This document shows, one piece after another, positions 1-8,964 of a DNA stretch of 64,000 nucleotides (its first letter is position 1; every line of letters starts with the position of its first letter). The notes beneath the pieces are model-generated. The model was given only the letters and a program-made list of their open reading frames with translations, was not told the DNA's origin and did no database searches. The DNA comes from Meconema thalassinum (Eukaryota > Arthropoda > Insecta > Orthoptera > Tettigoniidae). A program made the translations under genes and the position numbers. The stretch is taken from NCBI GenBank assembly GCA_946902985.2, contig OX336389.2, positions 170,820,704 through 170,884,703 on the forward strand, in the 5' to 3' direction.

Positions 1-238
1 CAGAAGGAGGGAATCAGAAAAGATGAGACAAGGACCAATTAAGGCGAGAAATGAAGAGACTCCCTAGGCCTCGGATACCCTAATACCGTCGGGGTCGGAA
101 AAGAACAAAAGTTGACCATGGGAGGTCGACAGGAAAGAAGACAGAGAGGAGCCCGGCACTAGTAAGTGGAAGCAATGCCGGACTCAGCTGGGGCCCCGTG
201 GTCGCCAACACACGTCCAACTTGATGTGAGCACCTGGG
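1..238 (-). repeat. Non-autonomous retroelement family F6, partial copy
   Basis: The sequence matches the inner part of two longer copies at 6246-6985 and 8965-9895 (shared blocks around 'cctcggataccctaatacc' and 'cagctggggccccgtg'). Longer copies end in a GATGAT-rich tail next to 'aaggggcctaac', so the element reads on the minus strand with a microsatellite 3' tail, like a SINE or LINE-derived retroposon. This copy is cut by the window edge. No protein is supported. Confidence 0.6.
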
Positions 239-465
239 GGATATGGTAATGAATACGAACGATTATATTCAACTCGAGAGCAAATAAGGTTACACAAACA
301 CGAGTTATCCAAGTCATAATTGGTCCGCATTGCTCACAGAAAGAGAGGATAAGTGGACTAAACTGCATGCCACTGTATGTAGGCCTATGGTTTCTTCTCG
401 CGGGATTTGTCTTTCATGAAATCATCACTGGGAAATCCTCGACCCATAGTTAGAGCCCTGCGCGG
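239..465. other. Unassigned spacer
   Basis: I see no repeat, RNA gene or coding signal here. Confidence 0.3.
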
Positions 466-1020
466 ATGAACAAAACGTTATCCGCATCCGCACGGCTGTT
501 ATCCGCATCCATACGGCTGTTATCCGCATCCGCACGGCTGTTATCCGCATCCACACGGCTGTTATCCGCATCCGCACGACTTTTATCCGCATCCGCACGG
601 CTGTTATCCGCATCCGCACGGCTGTTATCCGCATCCGCACGGCTGTTATCCGCATCCGCACGGCTGTTATCCGCATCCACACGGCTGTTATCCGCATCCG
701 CACGGCTGTTATCCGCATCCACACGGCTGTTGTCCGCATCCGCACGACTTTTATCCGCATCCGCACGGCTTTTATCCGCATCCGCACGGCTGTTATCCGC
801 ATCCACACGGCTGTTATCCGCATCCACACGACTTTTATCCGCATCCGCACGGCTGTTATCCGCATCCGCACGGCTGTTATCCGCATCCACACGGCTGTTA
901 TCCGCATCCGCACGGCTGTTATCCGCATCCACACGGCTGTTATTCGCATCCGCACGGCTGTTATCCGCATCCACACGGCTGTTATCCGCATCCGCACGAC
1001 TTTTATCCGCATCCGCACGT
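466..1020. repeat. 21-bp minisatellite, about 26 units
   Basis: A 21-bp unit (TTATCCGCATCCGCACGGCT plus G) repeats without indels for about 540 bp. Variation is concentrated at a G/A site (CCGCAC or CCACAC) and a linked block (CGGCTGT or CGACTTT). Because 21 is a multiple of three and the unit lacks stops in several frames, three long open frames cross it, giving heptapeptide repeats such as ADADNSR on the minus strand and SASARLL on the plus strand. I treat the open frames as a by-product of the repeat period. Confidence 0.9.
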
Positions 1021-1306
1021 TTGTTATCCCAATCTACTGGCATTACAATAATATTTTTATATACATAAAACATTAAAGCAACACATTTAGACATTTGAGG
1101 AGAATGTCGTTCCCCTAGGCTATGTACAGCCTGTCGCGATTCAACACTGAACTGTAAAATGGGTTGCCTACCCTCCCGCAATCGGCTTGAAATCTGTTCG
1201 CAGCGCGCTAGCGACGGGGCTGAGTTCGATTTCACAATGTATTTTTGTGTTGTATTTTATTTACAACACAATTTATTGCTTATTAACCCAATACCACAAA
1301 ACGAGA
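1021..1306. other. Unassigned spacer
   Basis: AT-rich sequence between the minisatellite and a mariner element. One minus-strand open frame runs from the minisatellite into it, up to 1235, but has no recognisable domain. Confidence 0.3.
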
Positions 1307-1308
1307 TA

Positions 1309-1922
1309 CAATTTCGAAATGATTTGTTACAAAATTGAGTTTAATTAAGAATAAGTTTCAACGATTTCTATTTCAGAACAATGTAACAATGTAAAATGAT
1401 AGAACGACGAACACAGGCAGTTTAGTCTTACTTCATACTTCAGGACATCTTGGATGATTTTACATTGGCGGAGTTCAACAACATGCTTCTTCAACAAGAT
1501 TGTCATCCAGCGCACTCCTCAAGACTGGCGAGAGAAGTTTTAAACCGTTTGTTTCCTGGCCGGTGGACAGGAATTGTCGGCTTTATATAATTCCCACCAC
1601 GTTCACCTGATCTGACCGTCCTGGATTTCTTCATTTGGAGCTACGTCAGGTCGACAGTATTTTTAAGATCACCACAAACACGCGAAGAAATGGAGCTCGT
1701 CATTACCGAAGACTTTGCAGAAATTACTCCTCAGATGTTGTCGAACGCAAGAGAGAACTTCATGCGACAAGTGGCCCTTTGCTTGGAAAATGATGGACGC
1801 CACTTCGAACACCTTATGGAAATGTCTATTTGCAGTACAGTAGATGTAACGTCTGTGATAAATTAACTTTTTAGTCGCATCGAAGACTGATTACACTTTT
1901 GTAACAAATCATTTCCAAATTG
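1309..1922 (+). mobile_element. Internally deleted mariner-superfamily transposon
   Basis: Terminal inverted repeats of about 26 bp start CAATTTCGAAATGATTTG on the left and, read inward from the right, CAATTTGGAAATGATTTG (one mismatch in this stretch). The element is flanked by TA at 1307-1308 and 1923-1924, the target duplication expected of the Tc1/mariner superfamily. At 614 bp it is roughly half the usual length. Only the C-terminal half of the transposase survives. Confidence 0.85.
1441..1866 (+). pseudogene. Mariner-type transposase, C-terminal fragment
   Basis: One frame (codons in phase with 1483) encodes the C-terminal part of a DDE/D transposase of the insect mariner superfamily. 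The block LLQQDCHPAH contains the second catalytic Asp, and PPRSPDLTVLDFF contains the third Asp and the conserved LDFF. The frame is broken once by TAA at 1588-1590, then stays open to TAA at 1864-1866. The N-terminal DNA-binding half and the first catalytic Asp are missing, so the copy is dead. The enzyme would cut and paste DNA at TA sites in the nucleus. Family assignment rests on the motifs and the flanking repeats; the sub-family is not assigned. Confidence 0.85.
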
Positions 1923-1943
1923 TAAGGTAATCTGTGAATCTGA

Positions 1944-2547
1944 CCACGCTGTATAGCGTGTTTCACTTGAATACAAAATAGGCATGTGAGTTGCCTACCA
2001 CCTGAAATAGAGCCGCGAGAAGTTCTTGCTCGCTAATTCATCTATCTCTGGTACTTGTGCCTTGGTGTTTTCTGCCCTTTCGTTTCAAAGACTGTCACGG
2101 TGGCTCAGACGCTGGCACGAGAGACTGCGGAGCCTATGGTCCGGGGTTCGAATCTCGAGCCTGACTCCAAGGTTAAAGCAATGTGTTGAAGCTGAGCACG
2201 CGTCTGATAGCAAACATCTTAGCCAATTTCCCTCCAGCCCCTGCCATCCCGAAGGTGGCCCGAACCTAGTCTTCAGGTCAACAGATGAGGGGAGTGAAGA
2301 GAGGAAGGCACTTTTCTTCCATTTACTGTTTTGAGCTTATCAATATCTTTGAAACAATGGTGAAACAGTCGAGATTCGAACCCCGGACCATAGGCTCCGC
2401 AGTCTCTCGCGCTAGCATCTGAGCCACAGTGACAGTCTTTGAAACGAAAGGACAGAAAATACCAAGGCATAGGCACCAGGCTCTATTGCAGGTGGTAGGC
2501 AACCCACATGCCTGTTGTGTATTCAGTGAAACACGCTGTACAGTGTG
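1944..2547. repeat. Head-to-head tRNA-SINE pair forming a long inverted repeat
   Basis: The left arm (1944 to about 2165) and right arm (about 2365-2547) are inverted copies sharing a tRNA-like segment. Its A box is near 'tggctcagacgctgg' and its B box is 'ggggttcgaatctcg'. Both arms also carry the same leader, including 'gcctaccacctgaaatagag'-type sequence and a short outer palindrome (CACGCTGTATAGCGTG on the left). The spacer is about 200 bp. A transcript could fold into a long hairpin. Confidence 0.75.
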
Positions 2548-2577
2548 CCATGTGCTATGTTTGAAATGAATGTTATA

Positions 2578-3201
2578 CCAGGTGGCCCGTTTGCCCCGTG
2601 CAATCTAGTTTTAGGTGTCCCGCATTCATTAATGCCGTATGGGATGTCTGTTAACTGATTTCCACAGGGGTCACACTGAACGCATGCCGATTACGTCAGA
2701 ATACGAAGGAATAACAACCGGACGGCCGCTAGCTGCATGATCCTCAGCGCTACCCGTTTAATGCACCCCATTGCCTTTTGGAGCCTCGCATTTGAGGGCG
2801 TAATAGACCCATATGTGGTACAACAAAATGACAGTTGCTGGCAACATATTGACAATGGCTGGTGTATTCAGCATCGATGAGTACACGGACATTACACTAA
2901 TCTATGGAGAAGTTAGTCGTAATGCCGTTGAAGCTCGTAGACGGTAAGCACTGGTGTTTCCAGATAGACGTCTGCCGTCTACGCTCGCCAGCGAGAACTC
3001 ACATCGCTATGGGGCACATTAGACGGGAGTACTGAGGAACATGCAGCGTGCGGCCGTTTGGTTGTTAGCTCTTGGCAATCTGACGTAACCGGCTTGCACA
3101 TTAGGTTACCCCTTAGCAATTCAGTTATTAGACCTCCCGTTCATCACCCGTACATGCGGGACACTTATAAGTAGATTGCACGGCGCAAATGGGCCACCTG
3201 G
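2578..3201. mobile_element. 624-bp MITE with about 50-bp terminal inverted repeats
   Basis: The termini read CCAGGTGGCCCGTTTGCCCC on the left and, inward from the right, CCAGGTGGCCCATTTGCGCC, with similarity continuing through 'gtgcaatcta' and 'gtgtcccgcat'. TATA flanks both ends (2574-2577 and 3202-3205), so the target duplication is TA or TATA. No coding frame was found inside. Superfamily is not assigned. Confidence 0.8.
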
Positions 3202-3925
3202 TATAGCCAGCCAGCATTGCAACCCATTTCAGCTCGGAGTGTTAATTGTGCTTAATGACATACTTTGAATGAGATTAGCGAAAATAATCATCTTACATTT
3301 ATCATGTTCAGTAAAGAACATATAGCCTACTTTCTCCTAAATGCATGGGTATAGTTATAACTCTTTTTCCTTTTCAAGGAGTATAATTGAATGTTGTTGT
3401 AGTAGCATGTTGAAATACAACGTGCTATATGGATATTATACGTTGATTGATTGAATCCTCACCTGAATAACAGTATACTAATACAGCCATCACAATAACA
3501 CAGGTTATCAGACAAAATTCAACACTCGCCCAAGTACACGGGGCTTAATGACCATGTTGCCCATGCATCTCAAATGAAACAACAGCTTCCTACCCAAATC
3601 CTTCCTCGTATAAAAGTACACACACTAGTAAGCCTACAGACATCACAGTGACACAGGTTATCAGACAACTTCTAGACACACCCAAGTACACGGGGCTACA
3701 AGACCATGATGCCGCAAAACCCCTAGAGAATCAACAACAACAATAGACTCTACTGCGGATCAAGGACAACGAATTTTAATCGCTGTAGTCGAGTATTGAA
3801 ATATGTGGTGTTATAAGTATATGTATAATATTTTCGATTGCAAATACACACTATTGCTTAACATTATAACGTGTGAGTAGTTATAAATCAATAATAAAAA
3901 TAAAAAACGAAGTAAAAATATTTTA
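3202..3925. repeat. Spacer with two tandem SINE1 tail fragments
   Basis: The blocks 3454-3590 and 3598-3745 are degraded copies of the SINE1 tail ('acacaggttatcagacaa ... caagtacacggggct'), arranged in tandem without the tRNA head. The remainder is AT-rich and unassigned. Confidence 0.55.
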
Positions 3926-3995
3926 ACTAGCTGGGATTTGTTCCACGAACCTCCTGACTATGACTCCAGGTCGCCACCACTACACCACACATGCC
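3925..3995 (-). repeat. tRNA-like SINE head fragment
   Basis: Read on the minus strand, 'tggtgtagtggtggcg' resembles a tRNA A box and 'aggttcgtgg..aatccc' a weak B box. No intact tRNA fold is apparent. Confidence 0.4.
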
Positions 3996-4128
3996 ATACA
4001 GCAATACTTGGTTAACAACTGGTTTAGTATAACTCCGTGATATTTTGTTTTGTCTTGCAATCAACGATTTCATTAGCGTTTTCTGCCGATTCCTTAAACC
4101 ATTATTTGATACTAAATATGTAATATTG

Positions 4129-4212
4129 TGTTCACAGGTTATCAGTCAATCGGACAAGTCCACGTACACGAGTCTGATGAACAAGCTCTTCCTAGCAGCA
4201 ACAACAACAATT
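4129..4212 (+). repeat. SINE1 tail fragment
   Basis: Contains 'cacaggttatcagtcaa' and 'gtacacgagtctgatgaaca', a diverged piece of the SINE1 tail seen complete at 5701-5880 and 21643-21868. Confidence 0.45.
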
Positions 4213-4235
4213 GTATATGTACCGGAAGTGTTCTT

Positions 4236-4400
4236 ACGTCACGTGTTGGGGCGTGACAGTGCAAGCTGTTTGCCTCTCACCAAGGCGGACCCAGTTCGAT
4301 TCCCGGTCAATGCATGTGAGATTTCAAAGTGAAATATCACGCCCTGTGGTTCGGAATTCACGTGAAAATGGAGCTCCCGTGGATCATGATCCAGAGATTA
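4236..4400 (+). repeat. tRNA-derived SINE8 copy
   Basis: Shares the block 'tttgcctctcaccaaggcgg', a B-box-like 'cagttcgattcccggtc', and the body 'cctgtggttcgg.attcacgt' with copies at 5885-6010 (+), 7075-7322 (-) and 10195-10388 (-). Confidence 0.65.
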
Positions 4401-4950
4401 ACGGTAACGGAAAACTCGTTCCAAAGCAATACCTAATATTTCTTATTTCGTCACGATTTATCCGTATAAACAAATTAATCAAGAAACACAATGTCAGAGA
4501 CAAGAGGTCATCAATTACTGTAAAAAATATAACGCTGCAGTTTACTGAGCTGCTTTGTGGGCAAAAGGAAAGAAAGCACAAGAAATGTACAAACAATTGA
4601 CGAAAACCTACTCTATTTTTCATCAAAAATATTTTTGAACCTCTTTATGATCTGAATAGAAGTAGGCCTATTCTTTGGCTTCGCTTGCGCCTCCTGTAAG
4701 CGGCTGGAAAGCCGCTAGGAGCGTAAAATGAGTTGATTTTTGTTATTTGTGAAGTGATTACGTAATCATTCCGTTAACCCCCTCCCGGCACGTCATCAAC
4801 GTAATCAAGCTTCGAACCCCCTCCTCCCCTCTTTGTGATTACGTAATATGTAGATGGCCCCTTACGTCACGTGCCCCGAATCTTATCTAGAGTCCCGTGA
4901 CTTCATGGTGGCATGCGAGTGTGATACATTGGGTTAATTTAAAAAAAACA
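4401..4950. other. Unassigned spacer
   Basis: AT-rich sequence with short open frames on both strands and no recognisable motif. Confidence 0.3.
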
Positions 4951-5182
4951 CTCTTGGTATAGTGGCTAGCATTCTTCGCTGTCGCCCTGGAGGTCCGGGC
5001 TCGATTCCCAGTTCTGCCAAGAAATTTAATTCTTGTCTGAGGTTTAGAACGGGGTACACTGAGCCTCGTGAGGCAAAACTGAGAAAAGGTGGGTTCAATT
5101 CCCACCTCAGCCGTCCCAGAAGTGGTATACGGTTGATTCTCACTTCTACTCCAGGCAAATGCTGGGATGTTTCCTAATTAAA

Positions 5183-5700
5183 GACTGCCTGCGTGGCTCA
5201 GCGGTAACGTTCTCGTCAGCAGTGCCTAAGGTTGCAGGATTGAATCCTGGCGCACTCAGTTGGCATTTAAGGGAGCGCAACTGCGAGAAAGCAAGCCTCC
5301 GTGGCTTAGGCGGTACCATGCCGGCCTCTCACCGCTGGATCCGTGGTTCAAATCCCGGTCACTCCATGTGATATTTGTGCTAGACAAAGCAGAGGCAGAC
5401 AGGTTTTTCTCCAGGTACTCCGGTTTTCCCTGTCACAATTTAATTCCAGCAACACTCTCCACTATCATTTCATTTCATCTGTCATTCATTTAGTCATTGC
5501 CCCAGGGGAATGTGATAGGCTTCGGCAGCCGGCACAGTTCATATCCTCGCCGCTAGATGGGGGCTTCATTTATTCCATTCCCTGACCCGGTCGATCGACT
5601 GGAAGCAGGCTGTGGATTTTTCAACTGCGAGAGGGCCATGACAGTAGATGAACTGGTACGTTAAAGATCCCCTTCGGGGCAACATTCTGGACGTAAACAA
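5183..5700 (+). repeat. SINE2 inserted in SINE1, itself split by SINE3
   Basis: The head 'gcgtggctcagcggtaacgt' with B box 'ggattgaatcctggcgc' matches five other SINE2 copies in the window. It is interrupted after 'caactgcgaga' and resumes at 5633 with 'gggccatgacagtag ... gatccccttcggggc'. Its 3' end is truncated relative to the copy at 7791-8019. Confidence 0.85.
5289..5621 (+). repeat. SINE3 inserted in SINE2, 11-bp TSD
   Basis: Starts with a tRNA-like head ('gcctccgtggcttaggcgg', B box 'gtggttcaaatcccgg') and ends near 'ctggaagcaggctgtgga'. The duplicated target is CAACTGCGAGA at 5278-5288 and 5622-5632, which lies inside SINE2 sequence. Target-primed insertion is the established route for SINEs. 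Confidence 0.88.
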
Positions 5701-5884
5701 ATAACACACAATTTAAGGCCACAGCCAGCTCCGTTCCAATCCTCGTCTGAACTACAAATACACACAATACTACAGTCACCACAATAATACAGGTTATCAG
5801 ACAAATTATACACACACCCAATTAAATTGAGATAAACGACCATGATGACAAAGCCCCTCAACTTAAACATTAATAATTAAGGAG

Positions 5885-6010
5885 GTACATGGCGCTGTAG
5901 TGGTTTAACTGCTTGTCTCTCACCAAAGAGGAACGGGATCAATTCCTGGGTGTTGCACGTGGGATTTTCAATGTCACGTCCTGTGGTTGGGATAGGTCCT
6001 ATGGCTTTTG
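5885..6010 (+). repeat. SINE8 fragment
   Basis: Contains 'tgtctctcaccaaagaggaa', B-box-like 'gggatcaattcctgg' and 'cacgtcctgtggttggga', a diverged SINE8 body. Confidence 0.5.
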
Positions 6011-6245
6011 ATCGCGAGTTTAAGAGGCACGGCTTGCTTGAACGTGAGCACAGTTCTTCCAGCGCGCTGGAAGTTGATAAGTGTGATCATTCAATAGCAA
6101 TCAGCTCCTTCGTAGAATGAAACACAGGGTCAACGTGTGAAAAACCTTTACATCAACGAGTGCTCACGGACGTAATGTATGTCACACGGACTGGCATAGG
6201 AGTCTTCTCTCAAGGCGACAGCTAAGTTTCTCCCGTGGAAGGTGA
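6011..6245. other. Unassigned spacer
   Basis: No feature recognised between SINE8 and the F6 element. Confidence 0.3.
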
Positions 6246-6985
6246 TATGATGATGATTATAATTGTTGTTTTAAGGGGCCTAACATCTAGGTTATCGGTG
6301 GCTAATGGTTTGGGTGATCGTGAAGATGATAATGAAATGTAAACTATAACTAAAACTAACTACTAACTTATATACTTTAAGAAGAAATGGAAAACAAGAG
6401 GAGAATAAGGCAAATAAAGGACAGGAGGAAAGGAAATGACCTCAACCCTCGAAGAATGCGGACTGAGGGACTTGGAAGGAAGGATAGCCATGAAAGGCAG
6501 ATAGGAAAGTGAAAGAGGAGAGGGTCCACTCCAGAGGTAATGGATAAAATGGGGAAAACCGGACCCAGCTCAGGAATCACTCGGGGTCGCCAACTCCCGA
6601 ACTCATCAGCCGTGAGCCCCTGAGGGTGTAGCAATATCTAGGGTGCACCAGAAGTGGTGGGGCTACATACACCCTGCCTCCTTGAGGGCCTGGAGCAGAA
6701 GGCAGGAGATAACATGAAAAGAAAAAGAAGGCTGACCCCTCGCAGAAGGAGAGTATCATAAAAGATGAGACAAGGGCCAATTAAGGCGGGAAAGGAAGAG
6801 ACTCCCTAGACCTCGGATACCCTAATACCGTCGGGGTCGGAAGAGAACAAGAGTTGACCAAGTGAGGTCGATAGGAAAGAAGACGGAGAGGAGTCTGGCA
6901 CAAGTAAGTGAAAGCAATACCGGACTCAGCTGGGGCCCCGTGATCACCAACCCACGTCCCACTAGATGTGAGCCCCTGGGGGCGT
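6246..6985 (-). repeat. F6 retroelement copy, near full length
   Basis: The 3' tail on the minus strand is next to 'gttttaaggggcctaacatc' and a GATGAT-rich microsatellite. The body contains 'gacccagctcaggaatcac', 'ggggtcgccaactc' and 'cctcggataccctaatacc', shared with 1-238 and 8965-9895. Short open frames across it recur in all copies because the DNA is similar; I do not call a protein. Confidence 0.7.
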
Positions 6986-7074
6986 GGAAGGTTAGGACTA
7001 GCCCCAAGCCTATCCGTGGACCTCGCCAATTGAAGTGTCAGTGTTGGCATGTTTTACCAGTTTGTGAATCTTAA

Positions 7075-7322
7075 TTTCTTTCAATCACCGAAATCTGCTC
7101 AAATTGCCCAATTATTTGTTTTCTTACCTGGAAGGAAGTTTCTAATTGTACGTGGCCGTTAGTTTCGCGATCATAAGCTACAGGACCACTTTTCTTTACG
7201 TGAAATTCAAACCACTTGACGTGATAGTGCACCTCAAAAATACCACATGCCTTAACTGGAAATCGAACCTGGTGCACTCTGTTGGAAGGCAATCAGCTTG
7301 ACCGCTCCGCCATCACGGCCTT
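7075..7322 (-). repeat. SINE8 copy
   Basis: On the minus strand the head reads 'atggcggagcggtcaagctg', the B-box-like block is 'aggttcgatttccag', and the body carries a 'gtggtttgaatttcacgt' segment matching the other SINE8 copies. Confidence 0.65.
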
Positions 7323-7614
7323 TTCTGCTTAATAAATGCGACATATTGGCTTACCTCAAAAGTACTGTAATTACTTTTCTTTTAAATAAAAGTACCATAT
7401 TTCTCCGTGAAAATTAGAAAAATGTTTTAAATATTTCTTCCTCAGTTGACTGTGGTTTTATTTTAACGGAGGCATCTAAAAGATATGAGACTCGAGTTTT
7501 CCATTCCTTTCGCTTCTGAATTAGGCAACCTAAATTGCATTGTGAGTTCTGCGGGTAGCCTCCACACGGCGCGAGCTTCACAGACGATCGGGAGCCTGCA
7601 TTTCATGTAATAAT
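7323..7614. other. Unassigned spacer
   Basis: AT-rich; nothing recognised. Confidence 0.3.
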
Positions 7615-8174
7615 ATCAGGTGAATCAGCTGCCCCTATTAATATTGATTTATGCAGACCAACTAACACGTGAAGGTCGATATTTCTCTGCTTGCATTCCG
7701 TATAATACTAATGCACTGCAAGCATATCCTGCAAACGATATTGAACCTTATTATTTTCCCTCAGTGTGACTACAGACTAAATACGAGGGGTCTGGCTGCG
7801 TGGCTCAGGGGTAACGTTCTCGCTTGCTGAGCCCAAGGTTGCAGGTTCGAAACCTGGCGCAGTCAGCTGGCATTTGAGGGCGCGCAAATGTGAGGGAGCC
7901 GTGCCAGTACATTTACTGGCACGTTAAAAATCCTCTTCGGGGCAAAATTCCGGCACCCCGGCGTCTCTAAAAGCCAGTGTAGTTAAAAGGGACGTAAAAC
8001 CAATAACATTATTTATTATTAAATACGAGGGGAAAATAACAGTGTTCAGTATCGTTTGCGGGATATGCTTGTAATGCATTAGTACCATACGGGATACAAA
8101 CAGAGAAATATCGACCTTCACGCGTTAATTGGGTTGCAGCAAATGATATTGGAAGGGGCTGCTGAATCACCCGG
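7615..8174. repeat. Inverted repeat split by a SINE2
   Basis: The arm 7615-7790 is mirrored by 8020-8174: 'gtgaaggtcgatatttctct' on the left is found reversed as 'gaaatatcgaccttcac' on the right, and similarity extends from 'gaatcagctgcccc' to 'taaatacgagggg'. The centre is occupied by SINE2, so before that insertion this was a near-perfect palindrome of roughly 320 bp. Confidence 0.8.
7791..8019 (+). repeat. SINE2, full copy with 13-bp TSD
   Basis: The head is 'tggctgcgtggctcaggggt', the B box 'caggttcgaaacctgg', and the tail 'gggacgtaaaaccaataac'. It is flanked by TAAATACGAGGGG at 7778-7790 and 8020-8032. This is the best reference copy of the family here. Confidence 0.92.
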
Positions 8175-8254
8175 TATACAGTATAACACAAGTCCTGAAA
8201 AAATACACCTTCTATCTGAAAAGTTCGGTGAATGGGCTATATTACGAACGGATT

Positions 8255-8395
8255 GTTGGCTTACCTGAAACAGCCGTTACTGTCCTTCGAAGTAATCCCC
8301 GTGAATGGTTATGTACTTCTGAGAACAACTGAACAAGTCCTGGAAATTCCTGGCATAGTCTTCTTTAGGAATAGCCTTCAGTTTGGGTCGTCAAA
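8255..8395 (-). pseudogene. Mariner transposase C-terminus, left arm
   Basis: The minus strand encodes LKAIPKEDYARNFQD followed by ITIHGDYFEGQ and a stop. This matches the C-terminal signature of the SETMAR/GVQW-like mariner transposases, in which an ELKAIP block precedes a GDYFEGD end. No catalytic residue is included. It is better preserved than its mirror image at 8700-8815. Confidence 0.75.
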
Positions 8396-8550
8396 ACTCT
8401 AAATCGAAAGCAAGAGAGAAGCGTGAATTTATGCAACCTGCCTTGCACACCTGATAGACGGGCGACAGTGAGAAGGGTGAATTTATGCAACCTAACGTGC
8501 ACACCTATTCGACGGGTGGCAGTGAGAAGGGTGAATGTTCCGTGGAATGG

Positions 8551-8815
8551 AATGGTCCTGAAAACCATCGTCACGGGTGACGAGACCTGGTGCCTGTGAT
8601 ACGACCTCGAAGGCAAGCGTCAAAGTAAGGAGTATCGGGGTACAGGGTCGCCGAAAAGCCCTGAAGGGCCAGAGGTTTTCGGACATTTCGGACATCCAAC
8701 GTAATGTGACGACCCAACTGAAGACTATTCCTCAGGAAGACTATGCCAGGACTTGTACAGCCGTTTTAAGAAGTACATAACCATCCACGGGGATTACCTC
8801 GAAGGATAGTAACGG
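8551..8815 (+). pseudogene. Mariner transposase middle and C-terminus, right arm
   Basis: The frame from 8551 reads KTIVTGDETWCL, containing the first catalytic Asp in the mariner GDETW motif, then a stop, then YDLEGKRQSKEY. A second frame carries KALKGQRFSDISDIQRN and TQLKTIPQEDYA, the C-terminal domain. Stops and frame changes show a dead gene. The DNA between the GDETW motif and the C-terminal block is shorter than in a full transposase, so the middle is deleted. Confidence 0.75.
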
Positions 8816-8879
8816 CTGTTTCAGGTAAGCCAACAATCCGTTCGTAATATAGACCCATTCACCGAACTTTTCAGATAGA

Positions 8880-8964
8880 GGATGTACATGTATTACTTCT
8901 CATTTACATACATAAGGGGCAATTTAGCATTACACGTTTCGACCGTCAGTAGGTGATCAGGATC
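8880..8964 (-). ncRNA. Decayed hammerhead-ribozyme-like repeat end
   Basis: The minus strand reads CCTGATCACC, a short loop, then GGTCGAAACGTGTAATG. The GAAAC strand and a partial stem II are present, but the CUGAUGA strand has C instead of G at the position of G8, so cleavage activity is unlikely. It probably derives from another Penelope-like terminal repeat. Confidence 0.4.

Larger units (their letters stand above)
4951..5880 (+). repeat. SINE1 (tRNA Glu/Asp-like head), split by a nested SINE2
   Basis: The head 'tggtatagtggctagcattc' plus B-box-like 'gggctcgattccc' marks a tRNA-derived SINE. The body runs to about 5182 ('gggatgtttcctaattaa'), then SINE2 intervenes, and the SINE1 tail resumes at about 5701 ('aatttaaggccacagcc') and ends near 5880. 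A continuous copy on the minus strand at 59693-60044 confirms that these two pieces are normally adjacent. Confidence 0.8.
8211..8879. mobile_element. Foldback built from two mariner 3' ends
   Basis: Both termini read CTATCTGAAAAGTTCGGTGA inward. The left arm (to about 8400, minus strand) and the right arm (about 8700-8879, plus strand) both encode the extreme C-terminus of a mariner transposase ending in GDYFEG or a decayed version. An ordinary mariner has one such end, so this copy is an inverted duplication of the 3' end that has lost its 5' half. Confidence 0.75.

Noticed and set aside
450..1235. A 261-codon minus-strand open frame through the 21-bp minisatellite
   Set aside because: Three frames are open across the array because of its period; the non-repeat part has no domain and no supporting signal.
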